NCBI RefSeq assembly: GCF_002210225.1
Contig: NZ_MWUJ01000009.1
Location: forward strand, 62,001-126,000
Direction of reading: 5' to 3'
DNA length: 64,000 bases
Origin: Geofilum rhodophaeum
Lineage (GTDB): Bacteria; Bacteroidota; Bacteroidia; Bacteroidales; Marinilabiliaceae
Numbering within the stretch: position 1 is the first letter of the stretch; the number at the start of each line of letters is the position of its first letter. The notes under the pieces are model-generated. The model did not search any database. It was not told the origin of the DNA and saw nothing but the letters and a program-made list of their open reading frames with translations. The position numbers were made by a program, and so were the translations under genes. Positions 1-9,016 of the stretch are shown here, one piece after another.

Positions 1-1
1 A

Positions 2-796
2 CTGGTACGGCACGATGTTACCCACCCATATTTTGTTGAGGTGGACGAGATTTACAACCTGGCTTGTCCGGCTTCTCCCGTACACTACCAGTACAACTCC
101 ATTAAAACCATAAAGACCTCGGTAATGGGTGCCATAAATATGCTGGGACTGGCCAAGCGTATTAAGGCGAAGATACTACAGGCGTCGACCAGTGAAGTCT
201 ATGGCGACCCCCTGGTGCACCCCCAACCCGAAGCCTACTGGGGCAACGTTAATCCCATTGGAATTAGGTCGTGCTACGACGAGGGCAAGCGCTGCGCTGA
301 GAGTTTGTTTTTCAACTACCACCGCCAAAACCAGGTTAACATCAGGGTCATTCGCATCTTCAATACCTACGGCCCCCGCATGCATCCCAACGACGGGCGG
401 GTGGTATCTAACTTTATTGTTCAGGCCTTGCAGAATAAACCCATTACCATTTTTGGCGACGGCACACAAACCCGCAGCTTTCAATACGTAGACGATTTAC
501 TGGAAGGAATGATTCGGATGATGGATGCTCCCAATGATTTTATTGGACCGGTCAATCTGGGTAATCCGCATGAGTTTTCGATGCTGGAACTGGCCCGGGA
601 AGTTTTGGACCTTACCGGGTCCAAATCAAAAATAGAACACCTTCCGCTGCCGCAGGACGATCCCACCCAGCGACAACCAGATATTTCGCTGGCACAAGAA
701 CGGCTAAACAACTGGCAACCACGTGTGCAATTAAGAGAAGGCCTGACAAAAACCATTGAATACTTTGATCACCTGCTTAAAGAAAATCAAAAATAA
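2..796 (+). CDS. UDP-glucuronic acid decarboxylase (UXS-type SDR), 5' truncated by window edge
   Basis: Extended short-chain dehydrogenase that would convert UDP-glucuronate to UDP-xylose with bound NAD. The open frame continues to the left edge, so the N-terminal GxxGxxG Rossmann motif lies outside the window. What remains reads like the UXS family throughout: [13 protein letters not shown], the STSEVYGD strand with the catalytic Ser/Thr, YDEGKR holding the YxxxK catalytic pair, and [14 protein letters not shown] at 41 is an internal valine, not a start. The stop is 6 bp before rmlA, so it probably shares an operon with the dTDP-rhamnose genes. The family is certain; the exact product (UDP-xylose or a related sugar) is inferred. 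Confidence 0.9.
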   Translation: MVRHDVTHPYFVEVDEIYNLACPASPVHYQYNSIKTIKTSVMGAINMLGLAKRIKAKILQASTSEVYGDPLVHPQPEAYWGNVNPIGIRSCYDEGKRCAESLFFNYHRQNQVNIRVIRIFNTYGPRMHPNDGRVVSNFIVQALQNKPITIFGDGTQTRSFQYVDDLLEGMIRMMDAPNDFIGPVNLGNPHEFSMLELAREVLDLTGSKSKIEHLPLPQDDPTQRQPDISLAQERLNNWQPRVQLREGLTKTIEYFDHLLKENQK

Positions 797-802
797 CGCG
801 AT

Positions 803-1696
803 ATGAAAGGAATTATTCTCGCAGGCGGCTCGGGCACACGCCTCTACCCCGCCACCCGAAGCATTTCCAAACAGATTATTCCGGTTTACGACAAGCCGAT
901 GATATATTACCCGCTTTCGGTACTGATGTTGGCCGGCATCCGTGAAATACTAATTATTTCAACGCCCCAGGACCTGCCCCTGTATAAAAACCTTTTGGGC
1001 GATGGCCAGGATTTGGGTCTGTCCTTTAGCTATGCCGAACAACCCTCACCCGACGGACTGGCGCAAGCCTTTATTATTGGTGAGGAGTTTATTGGCGACA
1101 GTCCCGTTTGTCTCATCCTGGGCGACAACATCTTTTACGGTTTTGATTTCAGCAAAATACTGCGCGAAGCCAGTCGTTTAGAGTCAGGAGCTATGGTATT
1201 CGGGTATTACGTTAACGATCCCGAGCGTTATGGCGTAGCCGAATTTGACCGGGATGGCAGGGTACTCAGTCTGGAGGAAAAACCCAGCGCCCCCAAATCG
1301 AACTACGCGGTAACCGGCCTCTATTTTTATGGGTCGGATGTGGTGCAAAAAGCAAAAGGTTTGCGTCCGAGCAAAAGGGGCGAACTGGAGATCACCGATC
1401 TTAACCGCTTGTATTTGAATGAAGCGGCCCTGCACGTAAAACTTTTGGGTCGGGGTATGGCCTGGCTCGATACCGGAACGCACGACAGCTTGTTGCAAGC
1501 TTCCAACTACATTGCGACCATCGAAAACAGACAGGGCTTAAAAGTGGCCTGCATCGAAGAAATTGCCTACAAAAAAGGTTGGATCAGTAAGGCACAATTG
1601 CTGGAATTGGCTAAGCCTTTAGAAAAAAACGACTATGGCAAATACCTGAAGAAAATTGCGACTCTTGACCTGGGCGATATCAAAAACGAATTATAG
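803..1696 (+). CDS. rmlA: Glucose-1-phosphate thymidylyltransferase
   Basis: First step of dTDP-L-rhamnose synthesis: joins dTTP and glucose-1-phosphate to give dTDP-glucose. The nucleotidyltransferase signature GGSGTRLYP is at residues 8-16, followed by [27 protein letters not shown] carries the metal-binding Asp and [19 protein letters not shown] the sugar-binding region. The length of 297 aa is close to the usual 290. It sits between the UXS-type gene and rmlC with short gaps, in an A-C-D order. The rmlB 4,6-dehydratase is not in the window and may lie upstream or elsewhere. Confidence 0.96.
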   Translation: MKGIILAGGSGTRLYPATRSISKQIIPVYDKPMIYYPLSVLMLAGIREILIISTPQDLPLYKNLLGDGQDLGLSFSYAEQPSPDGLAQAFIIGEEFIGDSPVCLILGDNIFYGFDFSKILREASRLESGAMVFGYYVNDPERYGVAEFDRDGRVLSLEEKPSAPKSNYAVTGLYFYGSDVVQKAKGLRPSKRGELEITDLNRLYLNEAALHVKLLGRGMAWLDTGTHDSLLQASNYIATIENRQGLKVACIEEIAYKKGWISKAQLLELAKPLEKNDYGKYLKKIATLDLGDIKNEL

Positions 1697-1717
1697 GGAC
1701 AACCAAGCGAATTATTC

Positions 1718-2281
1718 ATGAAGATTAGAACCACTCATCTACCGGGGCTGCTTGTAATTGAACCAACCGTATTCAGCGACCACAGGGGTTGTTTTTTTGA
1801 ACTTTGGAACCGGGAAACCTACAGAACACAAGGTCTCTCCGCAGATTTTGTGCAGGACAATGTTTCCCAGTCGGTAAAAAACACCATTAGAGGTATGCAT
1901 TATCAACTGGCTCCCTACGCCCAGGCCAAGCTGGTGCAGGTGCTCAAAGGGAGGGTACTGGATGTTGCCCTTGATTTACGTCAGAATTCGCCCACCTTCG
2001 GTCAGCATTTTGCCATTGAACTTTCGGATGAAAACCACTTGCAATTTTTTCTGCCCAGGGGTTTTGCCCATGGATTTTCGGCCCTCAGCGAAGAGGTTGT
2101 GTTTATGTATAAGTGTGACAACTCCTATGTGCGAGAAGCCGAAAGAGGCATTAACTTCAACGACCCGGAGCTGGGCATCGATTGGAAGGTGGATCCGGAC
2201 AAGGCCATTGTTTCGCCCAAAGATGAAGTATTGCCTGCGTTTAGAGAAGCGGAAATGAATTTTTTGTTTCAAGAAGATTAA
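1718..2281 (+). CDS. rmlC: dTDP-4-dehydrorhamnose 3,5-epimerase
   Basis: Cupin-fold epimerase acting on dTDP-4-keto-6-deoxyglucose, the third step to dTDP-rhamnose. The family landmarks are VQDNVSQS, IRGMHYQ with the catalytic His, and LPRGFAHGFSALSEEVVFMYKC in the core barrel. At 187 aa it has the usual length. It follows rmlA by 21 bp and precedes rmlD by 13 bp, consistent with one transcript. Confidence 0.96.
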   Translation: MKIRTTHLPGLLVIEPTVFSDHRGCFFELWNRETYRTQGLSADFVQDNVSQSVKNTIRGMHYQLAPYAQAKLVQVLKGRVLDVALDLRQNSPTFGQHFAIELSDENHLQFFLPRGFAHGFSALSEEVVFMYKCDNSYVREAERGINFNDPELGIDWKVDPDKAIVSPKDEVLPAFREAEMNFLFQED

Positions 2282-2294
2282 ATTCTGCCGACTT

Positions 2295-3170
2295 ATGATG
2301 AAAGTATTGATCATTGGCGCAGACGGTCAGTTGGGCAGCAGCCTGTGCAGTTTGGCAGCCGGGTGCGAATTTGCTGAATTTGCTTCTACCACGCCGGCTA
2401 CGCTTGACGTAAGCAGTGAAACCAACATCCGGAAAGTACTGGAGGCAAGCGATTTCAATTATCTGGTGAATTGCACCGCCTATACGGCTGTGGACAAGGC
2501 GGAAAGCGATGAAGAAAACGCCAGACGTATTAACGCAGAGGCACCAGGCTGGCTGGCGCGTTGTGCCAGGGAAAAGGGTGCGGGCATCATTCATATTTCT
2601 ACCGACTATGTTTTCGACGGCAGCTCCAATAAGCCTCTGCATCCCGCCATGCCGGCCCGTCCCACCACGGTGTACGGACAAACCAAATTGGCCGGAGAAG
2701 AGGCGGTTAAAAGGGAAAATCCACAGTCGATCATCATCCGCACCTCCTGGCTCTATTCGGCCTACGGCCATAATTTTGTGAAGACGATGTTGGGACTGAG
2801 CGACCGCGGCGAGGTCAATGTTGTTTTTGACCAGGTGGGTACGCCCACTTATGCCGGGGATTTGGCCGCCGCCATTCTAGAGATTTTGGAACGCAGTGCC
2901 GAAAATCCAACACTTTTTAAAACCGGGACCTATCATTTTTCTAACCTGGGCGTGTGCAGCTGGTACGATTTTGCCCAAATGATCTTTCAGCTTTCGAACA
3001 ACCGACAGGTTAAAGTAAATCCCATTAAAACAGAGCATTTCCCTACTCCCGCCCTACGTCCCGCCTATTCGGTAATGGATGTTTCGGACATCATTCACGC
3101 CTTCGATCTCGACATACCTTACTGGACGGACAGTTTGCAAAAATGCTTAAAGGAGCTCCGTAAACCGTAA
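2295..3170 (+). CDS. rmlD: dTDP-4-dehydrorhamnose reductase
   Basis: NAD(P)H-dependent reductase giving dTDP-L-rhamnose, the last step of the pathway. The N-terminal Rossmann motif reads IIGADGQLGSSL. The catalytic YxxxK is in VYGQTKLAGEEA, preceded by HISTDYVFDG. It starts with two consecutive ATG codons and either could be used; the second is 3 bp downstream. Its 291 aa is normal. It completes the rml cluster and supplies rhamnose for surface polysaccharide, whose other genes are presumably upstream of the window. Confidence 0.96.
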   Translation: MMKVLIIGADGQLGSSLCSLAAGCEFAEFASTTPATLDVSSETNIRKVLEASDFNYLVNCTAYTAVDKAESDEENARRINAEAPGWLARCAREKGAGIIHISTDYVFDGSSNKPLHPAMPARPTTVYGQTKLAGEEAVKRENPQSIIIRTSWLYSAYGHNFVKTMLGLSDRGEVNVVFDQVGTPTYAGDLAAAILEILERSAENPTLFKTGTYHFSNLGVCSWYDFAQMIFQLSNNRQVKVNPIKTEHFPTPALRPAYSVMDVSDIIHAFDLDIPYWTDSLQKCLKELRKP

Positions 3171-3204
3171 AGCTTTATTATTTTTGTTGCTAAACCTACA
3201 AACA

Positions 3205-4950
3205 ATGGATCAGATATTAGAAAACGTTAAGGCCAAGGCCCAACAGTGGCTGGATGGGGCTTACGACGAGGCCACCAAGGAGGAAGTCCGTAAAATGTTG
3301 AACAATTCGGACAACACAGAACTGATTGATTCCTTTTACAAAGATTTGGAATTTGGTACGGGTGGACTCCGCGGCATTATGGGGGCAGGCTCCAATCGGA
3401 TGAACCGCTACACCATGGGGGCAGCCACGCAAGGGCTGGCCAATTACCTGAACAAGGCTTTTGCCGACTTACCAGAACGTAAGGTGGTGATTGGTCACGA
3501 CTGTCGCAACAACAGTCGCCTCTTTGCCGAAACTGCGGCTCAAATTTTCGCTGCCAACGGCATAACCGCCTATTTGTTTGAGGACTTACGTCCCACCCCG
3601 GAAATTTCCTTTGCCATCAGGCACCTCGATTGCCAAAGCGGGGTCATTATTACTGCTTCGCACAACCCCAAGGAGTACAATGGCTACAAGGCTTATTGGA
3701 ACGATGGCGCACAAATCATTGCCCCGCACGACACCAACATCATTGAGGAAGTCGCTAAAATTACAAGAGTAAGCGATATTCGCTTTGACGGTCCCGCCGA
3801 CAGAATCAAAATACTGGGTGCTGATATGGACCGCCTGTTTATTGATGCAGTTAAAAAGATTTCCCTGAATCCCGAGGTCATTAAGCGTCAAAAAGACTTG
3901 AAAATTGTCTTCTCGCCCATCCACGGCACGACCCATAAGATGGTGCCCGATGCCTTGCGCAGTTTTGGCTTCAGCAACATCATTAATGTGCCGGAACAGG
4001 ATGTGGTAAGCGGTGATTTCCCTACGGTTATTTCACCCAATCCGGAAGAACCTGCAGCCTTAAAAATGGCCATTGAAAAGGCGGAAGCTACCGGCGCGGA
4101 ACTGGTAGCGGCATCGGACCCCGACGGTGACCGTCTGGGCATTGCCATTCGCAACGATGATGACCAATTTATTTTGGTCAACGGCAACCAAACGGCCCTG
4201 CTGATTACCTGGTACATGGTGAGCCAATGGAAGGAAAGAGGCCTGCTTACCGGCAAGGAGTTTATTGTGAAGACCATTGTTACCACCGAGCTGCTCAAAG
4301 AAATTGCCCTGAAGAACGAAATCGGCTTCTTCGATACCTACACGGGATTCAAATGGATTGCCTCAGTAATTCGTGAGCTGGAAGGAAAGCAAAAATACAT
4401 TTGTGGCGGGGAAGAAAGTTATGGCTTTTTGCCGGGCGATTACGTACGCGACAAAGACTCTGTAGGGGCCATTTGTATGATTGCAGAGGTGGCTGCCTGG
4501 GCAAAAGACCAGGGCAAAACGCTGTACCAGCTTTTGAAGGACATTTACATTGAGTACGGCTTCTCCCAAGAGCGTTTGATTTCGATCGTTAGAAAGGGAA
4601 AGGCAGGCGCTGACGAAATAAAGGCGATGATGCAGGATTTCCGAAGCAATCCGCCCGCCACACTGGGGGGCTCCAAAGTGTGCCTGGTTAAAGATTACAA
4701 CACGCTTAAAGCCAGCAAGCCATTAACAGGCCAGAGCGAAAAGTTGGATTTCCCGGCTACTTCGGATGTATTGCAGTTTTTCACGGAGGACGGCTCCAAA
4801 ATCTCGGTACGCCCCTCAGGAACAGAACCTAAAATAAAATTCTATTTTGAGGTAAAAACGGAAATGGCTGCCCGGGAAGATTTTGAGGCAGCGGGCCAAG
4901 CCGGGAACGAAAAAATCGACCGTATTGTAGCCGATTTGAAATTAAGCTAA
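3205..4950 (+). CDS. Phospho-sugar mutase (phosphoglucomutase/phosphomannomutase)
   Basis: Alpha-D-phosphohexomutase that interconverts hexose 1- and 6-phosphates and so feeds nucleotide-sugar synthesis next door. The phosphoserine loop is TASHNPKEYNGYK, the metal site DPDGDRLGIA, the sugar-binding loop GGEESYGF, and the phosphate-binding end RPSGTEPKIKFY. I chose the ATG of MDQILENVK (581 aa) rather than an upstream in-frame TTG, because homologues begin with a short helix like this one. It is 34 bp after rmlD and is followed by a strong terminator. Whether glucose or mannose phosphate is preferred cannot be told from sequence. Confidence 0.92.
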   Translation: MDQILENVKAKAQQWLDGAYDEATKEEVRKMLNNSDNTELIDSFYKDLEFGTGGLRGIMGAGSNRMNRYTMGAATQGLANYLNKAFADLPERKVVIGHDCRNNSRLFAETAAQIFAANGITAYLFEDLRPTPEISFAIRHLDCQSGVIITASHNPKEYNGYKAYWNDGAQIIAPHDTNIIEEVAKITRVSDIRFDGPADRIKILGADMDRLFIDAVKKISLNPEVIKRQKDLKIVFSPIHGTTHKMVPDALRSFGFSNIINVPEQDVVSGDFPTVISPNPEEPAALKMAIEKAEATGAELVAASDPDGDRLGIAIRNDDDQFILVNGNQTALLITWYMVSQWKERGLLTGKEFIVKTIVTTELLKEIALKNEIGFFDTYTGFKWIASVIRELEGKQKYICGGEESYGFLPGDYVRDKDSVGAICMIAEVAAWAKDQGKTLYQLLKDIYIEYGFSQERLISIVRKGKAGADEIKAMMQDFRSNPPATLGGSKVCLVKDYNTLKASKPLTGQSEKLDFPATSDVLQFFTEDGSKISVRPSGTEPKIKFYFEVKTEMAAREDFEAAGQAGNEKIDRIVADLKLS

Positions 4951-4975
4951 AAAGCGGGCAAGCATCGGCCCCATT

Positions 4976-5017
4976 AAAAAAGAGTCCTTTCTGCGATGGC
5001 AGAAAGGACTCTTTTTT
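4976..5017 (+). terminator. Intrinsic terminator after the phosphohexomutase gene
   Basis: A perfect 13-bp stem (gagtcctttctgc / gcagaaaggactc) with a 4-nt loop, flanked by six A and six T. The symmetry means it can also act on the minus-strand helicase gene that converges here. Confidence 0.9.
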
Positions 5018-5060
5018 AACCTGCTTTATTCATAAGTTGTCGTTATGAATAATGCAGGTT
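5018..5060. repeat. Palindromic repeat, copy A of the 'tgcattattcata' family
   Basis: Two 18-bp arms (aacctgctttattcataa and ttatgaataatgcaggtt) pair with one mismatch around a 7-nt loop. It abuts the terminator of the previous gene and ends 3 bp before the helicase stop. A second copy with the same arm sequence, also next to a terminator, is at 49465-49519. This points to a dispersed element rather than a private hairpin. Confidence 0.75.
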
Positions 5061-5063
5061 AAA

Positions 5064-6485
5064 TCAGTCCCCGAAAAACTCCTTGGGAAAATTGACAAAA
5101 TACAGTCGCTCAGTAGCACGAGTAATGGCGGTGTACAACCAGCGCAGCATTTCGCGCCCCAGGTGTTCTTCGGTAAAATAACCCAAATCAATAAAAACAG
5201 CCTTCCATTGTCCACCCTGAGCTTTGTGACAGGTCATGGCGTAGGCAAATTTCACCTGCAGGGCATTGTAAAAGGGGTTTTCGCGCACCAGCGCATACTG
5301 TTTCCGCTTCGATTGCACATCCGGATAATCCTGCAATACCTCATTCAAAAAAGTTTCCTGCTCCTGCTGCGACAAGCCGGCACCTGCGCTTTGCAGGCTG
5401 TCGAGATTCACACGCACATCTACTTCCACGTTGCGGTAATCAACCAGCTCGCAACTTAAATCGGCAAAACGATGACCATAAAGGTCGTGATGCTTTTGAA
5501 CACGCAATACACGGGCAATGTCGCCATTGGCAATAAAACTAATTTCCTTATGCTCTTTTATCCAGTGGTAATTGTTCTTCATCACCAGCAGATAGTCGCC
5601 ACTGGTTAATTCATCTTCACGATAGAGAACCGAATTGCGTATCCCCTGGTTAAAAAGATTGGCTCTTTTGTTGCTGCGGCACACCACGAGCGTTTCCTCC
5701 AAGCCGTACTGATCGTAACAATAATTCAATTCTTCGAGCAATTCTGCCCCACTTATACTGTGCACATCGGCAAAACCCTGGGTATGCAACCGGGGATACA
5801 CCTCTATGTCTTCAGCGCTGTCCAACAAGGCTCGTAAATGCGTGGCGTTAGTCAAAATGCCGCCCCCCTCCTGCTGACGCACCACATCGGTCAACACACT
5901 TTCATGTACTGTGGCACCGTGCGCCTCCAGTTCTGCTTTCTCGAGGGCGGGACTCATGGCAATGCCCACCGGAGGCAGCTGGGCGGTGTCGCCCAGCAGC
6001 AACAAACGGCAGTTCTCTCCACTGTATACAAAGCGCAATAAATCATCGAGCAGGCGGCCCGAGCCAAAGTGGGCGCTACCATAATTATCGTTGGCAATCA
6101 TGGAAGCCTCATCTACAATAAAAAGCGTGTCTTTATAGAGATTGTCGTTCAACTGAAAGGCACTGAAAGCATCGCCACCCTGTTGCCGGTAAATGCGTTT
6201 GTGAATGGTATGGGCGGGCATGCCGACATAGGCACTCAATACCTTGGCGGCACGTCCGGTAGGTGCCAATAAAACCGATTTGATGCGAAGCGATTGCAGG
6301 CTCTGTACAAAAGCCTGCATGAGAGAGGTTTTTCCGGTACCCGCAAAGCCCCTCAGCAAAAACAGGGGCATGGGTCCCCCGGTCGCCATAAAATCAGCGA
6401 TATTGGCCATGGCCGCGTGTTGAGAGGGCGTAGGCTCAAATGTGAAATACGATTGAAATCTGTTAAAAATATGTTCTTTCAGCAT
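5064..6485 (-). CDS. RecD-like ATP-dependent DNA helicase (superfamily 1)
   Basis: SF1 helicase of the AAA_30/UvrD_C_2 type common in Bacteroidota. Walker A is GFAGTGKTSLM near residue 45, followed by LLAPTGRAAKVLS, Walker B LFIVDEASMI and LLLLGDTAQLPPVG. The C-terminal motifs are TCHKAQGGQWKAVFID and LYTAITRATERLYFV. The open frame extends 77 codons upstream, but that part is low-complexity and crosses the promoter of the divergent gene. I therefore start at the ATG of MLKEHIFNRF (473 aa). Its precise role is not known from sequence; a function in recombination or repair is inferred. Confidence 0.9.
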   Translation of the reverse strand: MLKEHIFNRFQSYFTFEPTPSQHAAMANIADFMATGGPMPLFLLRGFAGTGKTSLMQAFVQSLQSLRIKSVLLAPTGRAAKVLSAYVGMPAHTIHKRIYRQQGGDAFSAFQLNDNLYKDTLFIVDEASMIANDNYGSAHFGSGRLLDDLLRFVYSGENCRLLLLGDTAQLPPVGIAMSPALEKAELEAHGATVHESVLTDVVRQQEGGGILTNATHLRALLDSAEDIEVYPRLHTQGFADVHSISGAELLEELNYCYDQYGLEETLVVCRSNKRANLFNQGIRNSVLYREDELTSGDYLLVMKNNYHWIKEHKEISFIANGDIARVLRVQKHHDLYGHRFADLSCELVDYRNVEVDVRVNLDSLQSAGAGLSQQEQETFLNEVLQDYPDVQSKRKQYALVRENPFYNALQVKFAYAMTCHKAQGGQWKAVFIDLGYFTEEHLGREMLRWLYTAITRATERLYFVNFPKEFFGD

Positions 6486-6533
6486 TTTTTCGGTAAATAA
6501 AGCCACAAAAAAAAGTGGATTGATTTTTTTTTG

Positions 6534-6541
6534 TAAATTTG
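6534..6541 (+). promoter_or_regulatory. -7 box TAAATTTG for the 6562 gene
   Basis: Matches the Bacteroidota TAnnTTTG element, 20 bp before the chosen ATG. This supports starting the protein at 6562 and not at the upstream in-frame codons. No convincing -33 element is visible. Confidence 0.55.
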
Positions 6542-6561
6542 TGCTACGTTTCAAAAACAAA

Positions 6562-7209
6562 ATGATAAAGATAATGAAAACAGTATTCCAAATTCTATTG
6601 ACCATTGCGATTCTGGTGCTGGCGTACTTTTGCGTGGACAGTATCAACAGGCCTTTGAAATTCAAAGACGAACATGAATACAGACGCGCTAAAGTAATTG
6701 AACGTTTGCAAGACATCCGTTCGGCTCAGGTAGCTTACCGCACCGTTAATGGCAATTATACTGCCGATTTCGACAGCCTGGTAGCTTTTGTAGCCAACGA
6801 TTCTCTGCCCTTGGTCAGAATGGAAGGCTCCCTCACCGACAGTATGTTGAATGCCGGTATGACTGAAGCAACTGCGCTACGTATGGGCATCATTAAGCGA
6901 GATACCACACGTATCAGCGTAATGGATTCCCTGTTCAACAAAAAACATTGGATTGTAGATTCTCTGCCCTACGTTCCCTTCACCAACGGAAAAACCAAAT
7001 TTGAGTTGGGCATTGCAACCATCCTAACGGCCTCCCAGGTGGAAGTCCCTGTTTTTGAAGCCAAGGTACACAACAACATTTATTTGGAAGGACTGGAAAA
7101 GCAGGAGGTCATCAACATCAACGATCGTCAGCGCAAACTGGAACGTTATCCTGGTCTTAGTGTAGGCTCCCTTACTGAAGCCAATAACAATGCCGGTAAC
7201 TGGGAATAA
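6562..7209 (+). CDS. Conserved membrane-anchored protein of unknown function
   Basis: 215 aa with one N-terminal transmembrane segment (about residues 6-22, FQILLTIAILVLAYFCV) and a soluble domain predicted to face the periplasm. The segment RAKVIERLQDIRSAQVAYR after the membrane helix resembles the helix of pilin- or pseudopilin-like proteins, though no prepilin peptidase site is visible. I know similar proteins only as hypothetical genes upstream of a DUF3822 gene in Bacteroidota. The gene is 11 bp from that partner here. Function unknown. A second ATG four codons later is an alternative start. Confidence 0.75.
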   Translation: MIKIMKTVFQILLTIAILVLAYFCVDSINRPLKFKDEHEYRRAKVIERLQDIRSAQVAYRTVNGNYTADFDSLVAFVANDSLPLVRMEGSLTDSMLNAGMTEATALRMGIIKRDTTRISVMDSLFNKKHWIVDSLPYVPFTNGKTKFELGIATILTASQVEVPVFEAKVHNNIYLEGLEKQEVININDRQRKLERYPGLSVGSLTEANNNAGNWE

Positions 7210-7220
7210 GCATCTTAGAT

Positions 7221-8069
7221 ATGAATGAACCCTTTTCGTTTGTTGACGATTCCTTTGACCCGATTATCAGTTCATCGTATTACTTATCCATCCAGGTCAG
7301 CCTGGATGGATTTTCTTTTTGCATTCTGGACCCGGTTCACAACAAGTATTTACAAATACAACACTTTCCTCTGGAAGCAAATCGCCCCATCAACAAACAG
7401 GTAGAAGACTGGTTCCGGCAAATCGAAAAACTCAATCTGCCCTTTAAAAAGACCCTGATACTCCTGCCCTCTTCCAAAGGTACACTGGTGCCCACTCCGG
7501 TATTTGATGCAGCGCAACCCGAAGATTGGATACGTTTTTGCGGCCAATTGAGTGAGACGCAGACCGTCCACTACAACAAAATTGCGATGGCCGATGCCTA
7601 CAATGTTTTTCCGGTGGAAGCAGAACTGGAAAGGCTGCTGAAAAAACAATTTCCGAATCCCCGAATAATACACCAGAACACCCCCATCATCGAAGGCAAT
7701 TTATCCACCAAGTTGGGAAGTGGTAACAATACAACTCTTTTCATAAACTTACACAGCTCGTGCTTTGATCTTCTGGCCTTCAGCGACAACAGTCTTAAAC
7801 TGTGCAACAATTTTCCCATCAAAAGCGAAAACGACTTCATCTATTTCACCCTCTTTGCTTTTGAGCAACTGAAGCTTAATCCCAATGAAGTGGAGGTTAT
7901 TTTAAGTGGACACCACCCTCGTTTCGATGCTTTAGGCAAGGAGCTGTCGCGCTATTTACGCCATGTTGCCCCAAGCTCTCTGCCTCATCATTTCCGCTAC
8001 AGTCACCTCTTTCGTTCTCTAAATGCACCCCAGTTTTACAATCTGCTTAGCTTGCCTGTATGCGTATAG
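7221..8069 (+). CDS. DUF3822 family protein
   Basis: 282 aa and no signal peptide. The features that place it in DUF3822 are the opening YYLSIQVSLDGFSFCILD, a GNNTTLFINLHSSCFDLL strand and the C-terminal VEVILSGHHPRFDALGKEL. The layout of a DG loop, a central strand and a late SGH loop is reminiscent of an actin/Hsp70-like ATPase fold, but that is inference. Its end overlaps rsmD by 10 bp, so the two are translationally coupled. Function is not established. Confidence 0.82.
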   Translation: MNEPFSFVDDSFDPIISSSYYLSIQVSLDGFSFCILDPVHNKYLQIQHFPLEANRPINKQVEDWFRQIEKLNLPFKKTLILLPSSKGTLVPTPVFDAAQPEDWIRFCGQLSETQTVHYNKIAMADAYNVFPVEAELERLLKKQFPNPRIIHQNTPIIEGNLSTKLGSGNNTTLFINLHSSCFDLLAFSDNSLKLCNNFPIKSENDFIYFTLFAFEQLKLNPNEVEVILSGHHPRFDALGKELSRYLRHVAPSSLPHHFRYSHLFRSLNAPQFYNLLSLPVCV

Positions 8070-8602
8070 TCAGTGGTTCCTTTAAAGGTCGGCGTTTTTC
8101 GCCACCCAAAAACTTCAGAGCCCGTCCCACAACCGATACAGCACGGGAGGCTTTGTTCAATATTTTGGCCAACAACATCGATTTTGAGGAGTTGGAAGTT
8201 TTGGACCTGTTTGGTGGAACCGGTGCCATCAGTCTGGAATTTGCCTCCAGAGGGGCTAAAGCGGTTACTTGTATTGAGAAGGACTTCCATCACCAGAAGT
8301 TTATTCGGCAGTGTGTGCAGGACTTAAAGCTGGAAAACATCATTCAGGTTATTAAAGCAGATGTTTTTACGGTACTGACCAAAGGAGAACTGAAACCTTG
8401 CACACTCATTTTTGCCGATCCGCCGTTCGACTTACGCAATTTTGATAAAGTATTGCCAGCTGTTCTGGATAGCGGCCTGCTCATTAACGAGGGACTCTTT
8501 ATATTGGAACACGGCCCCGACCGCAATTACAACACACATCCTGCCTTTGAACAACTTCGCAGCTACGGCAAAGTCAACTTTTCCTTTTTCCGCCCTCTGT
8601 AA
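8060..8602 (+). CDS. rsmD: 16S rRNA (guanine(966)-N2)-methyltransferase
   Basis: SAM-dependent methyltransferase modifying G966 of 16S rRNA in the 30S subunit. It begins MRIVSGSFKGRRFSPP, followed by RPTTDTAREALFNIL. The SAM-binding loop is LDLFGGTGAISLE and the catalytic (N/D)PPY-type motif is ADPPFDL. 180 aa is the normal size. It is the last gene of the three-gene unit; a hairpin before the tRNA cluster could terminate it. Confidence 0.93.
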   Translation: MRIVSGSFKGRRFSPPKNFRARPTTDTAREALFNILANNIDFEELEVLDLFGGTGAISLEFASRGAKAVTCIEKDFHHQKFIRQCVQDLKLENIIQVIKADVFTVLTKGELKPCTLIFADPPFDLRNFDKVLPAVLDSGLLINEGLFILEHGPDRNYNTHPAFEQLRSYGKVNFSFFRPL

Positions 8603-8652
8603 GTCCAACCAGCCCCCTACCAGGCATAGGGGGACTAACAAACTGCCTGAAA

Positions 8653-8690
8653 ACAAAAAACCGTTCAACTTTTATAGCTGAACGGTTTTT
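8653..8690. terminator. Terminator between rsmD and the tRNA-Asp cluster
   Basis: aaaaaccgttcaa pairs with ctgaacggttttt (one end mismatch), with A- and T-runs on the two sides. It can serve both the tRNA transcript from the minus strand and rsmD from the plus strand. Confidence 0.8.
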
Positions 8691-8691
8691 G

Positions 8692-8765
8692 CGGTCTGGA
8701 CGGGACTCGAACCCGCGACCCTCGGCGTGACAGGCCGATATTCTAACCAACTGAACTACCAGACC
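8692..8765 (-). tRNA. tRNA-Asp (GTC), copy 3 in transcription order
   Basis: On the minus strand the acceptor stem is GGTCTGG/CCAGACC with discriminator G. The anticodon loop cctGTCacg reads GTC and the T-loop arm is GGGTTCGAGTCCC. CCA is not encoded. Identical to the next two copies. Confidence 0.97.
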
Positions 8766-8795
8766 AAGCAATTCAATCTTTTAACAAAATGTTGG

Positions 8796-8869
8796 CGGTC
8801 TGGACGGGACTCGAACCCGCGACCCTCGGCGTGACAGGCCGATATTCTAACCAACTGAACTACCAGACC
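8796..8869 (-). tRNA. tRNA-Asp (GTC), copy 2
   Basis: Same sequence as the flanking copies across the whole 74 nt, with acceptor GGTCTGG and anticodon GTC. It is separated from its neighbours by 30 and 31 bp of AT-rich spacer. Confidence 0.97.
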
Positions 8870-8900
8870 AACAAATCAATAAACCTTAAAAACCTTCTGG

Positions 8901-8974
8901 CGGTCTGGACGGGACTCGAACCCGCGACCCTCGGCGTGACAGGCCGATATTCTAACCAACTGAACTACCAGACC
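8901..8974 (-). tRNA. tRNA-Asp (GTC), copy 1 (promoter proximal)
   Basis: Identical 74-nt tRNA-Asp and first of the tandem triplet on the minus strand. A TATCTTTG box about 45 bp upstream probably drives all three. Confidence 0.97.
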
Positions 8975-9016
8975 CATTGATTTGTCTAACTATTGCCCTT
9001 TCCTTCAAAGGCGTTG

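Noticed and set aside
8574-8980. Apparent proteins with repeated AVWTGLEPATLGVTG-like text
   Set aside because: They are translations across the tRNA-Asp genes on the opposite strand, a well-known spurious product of tRNA sequence.
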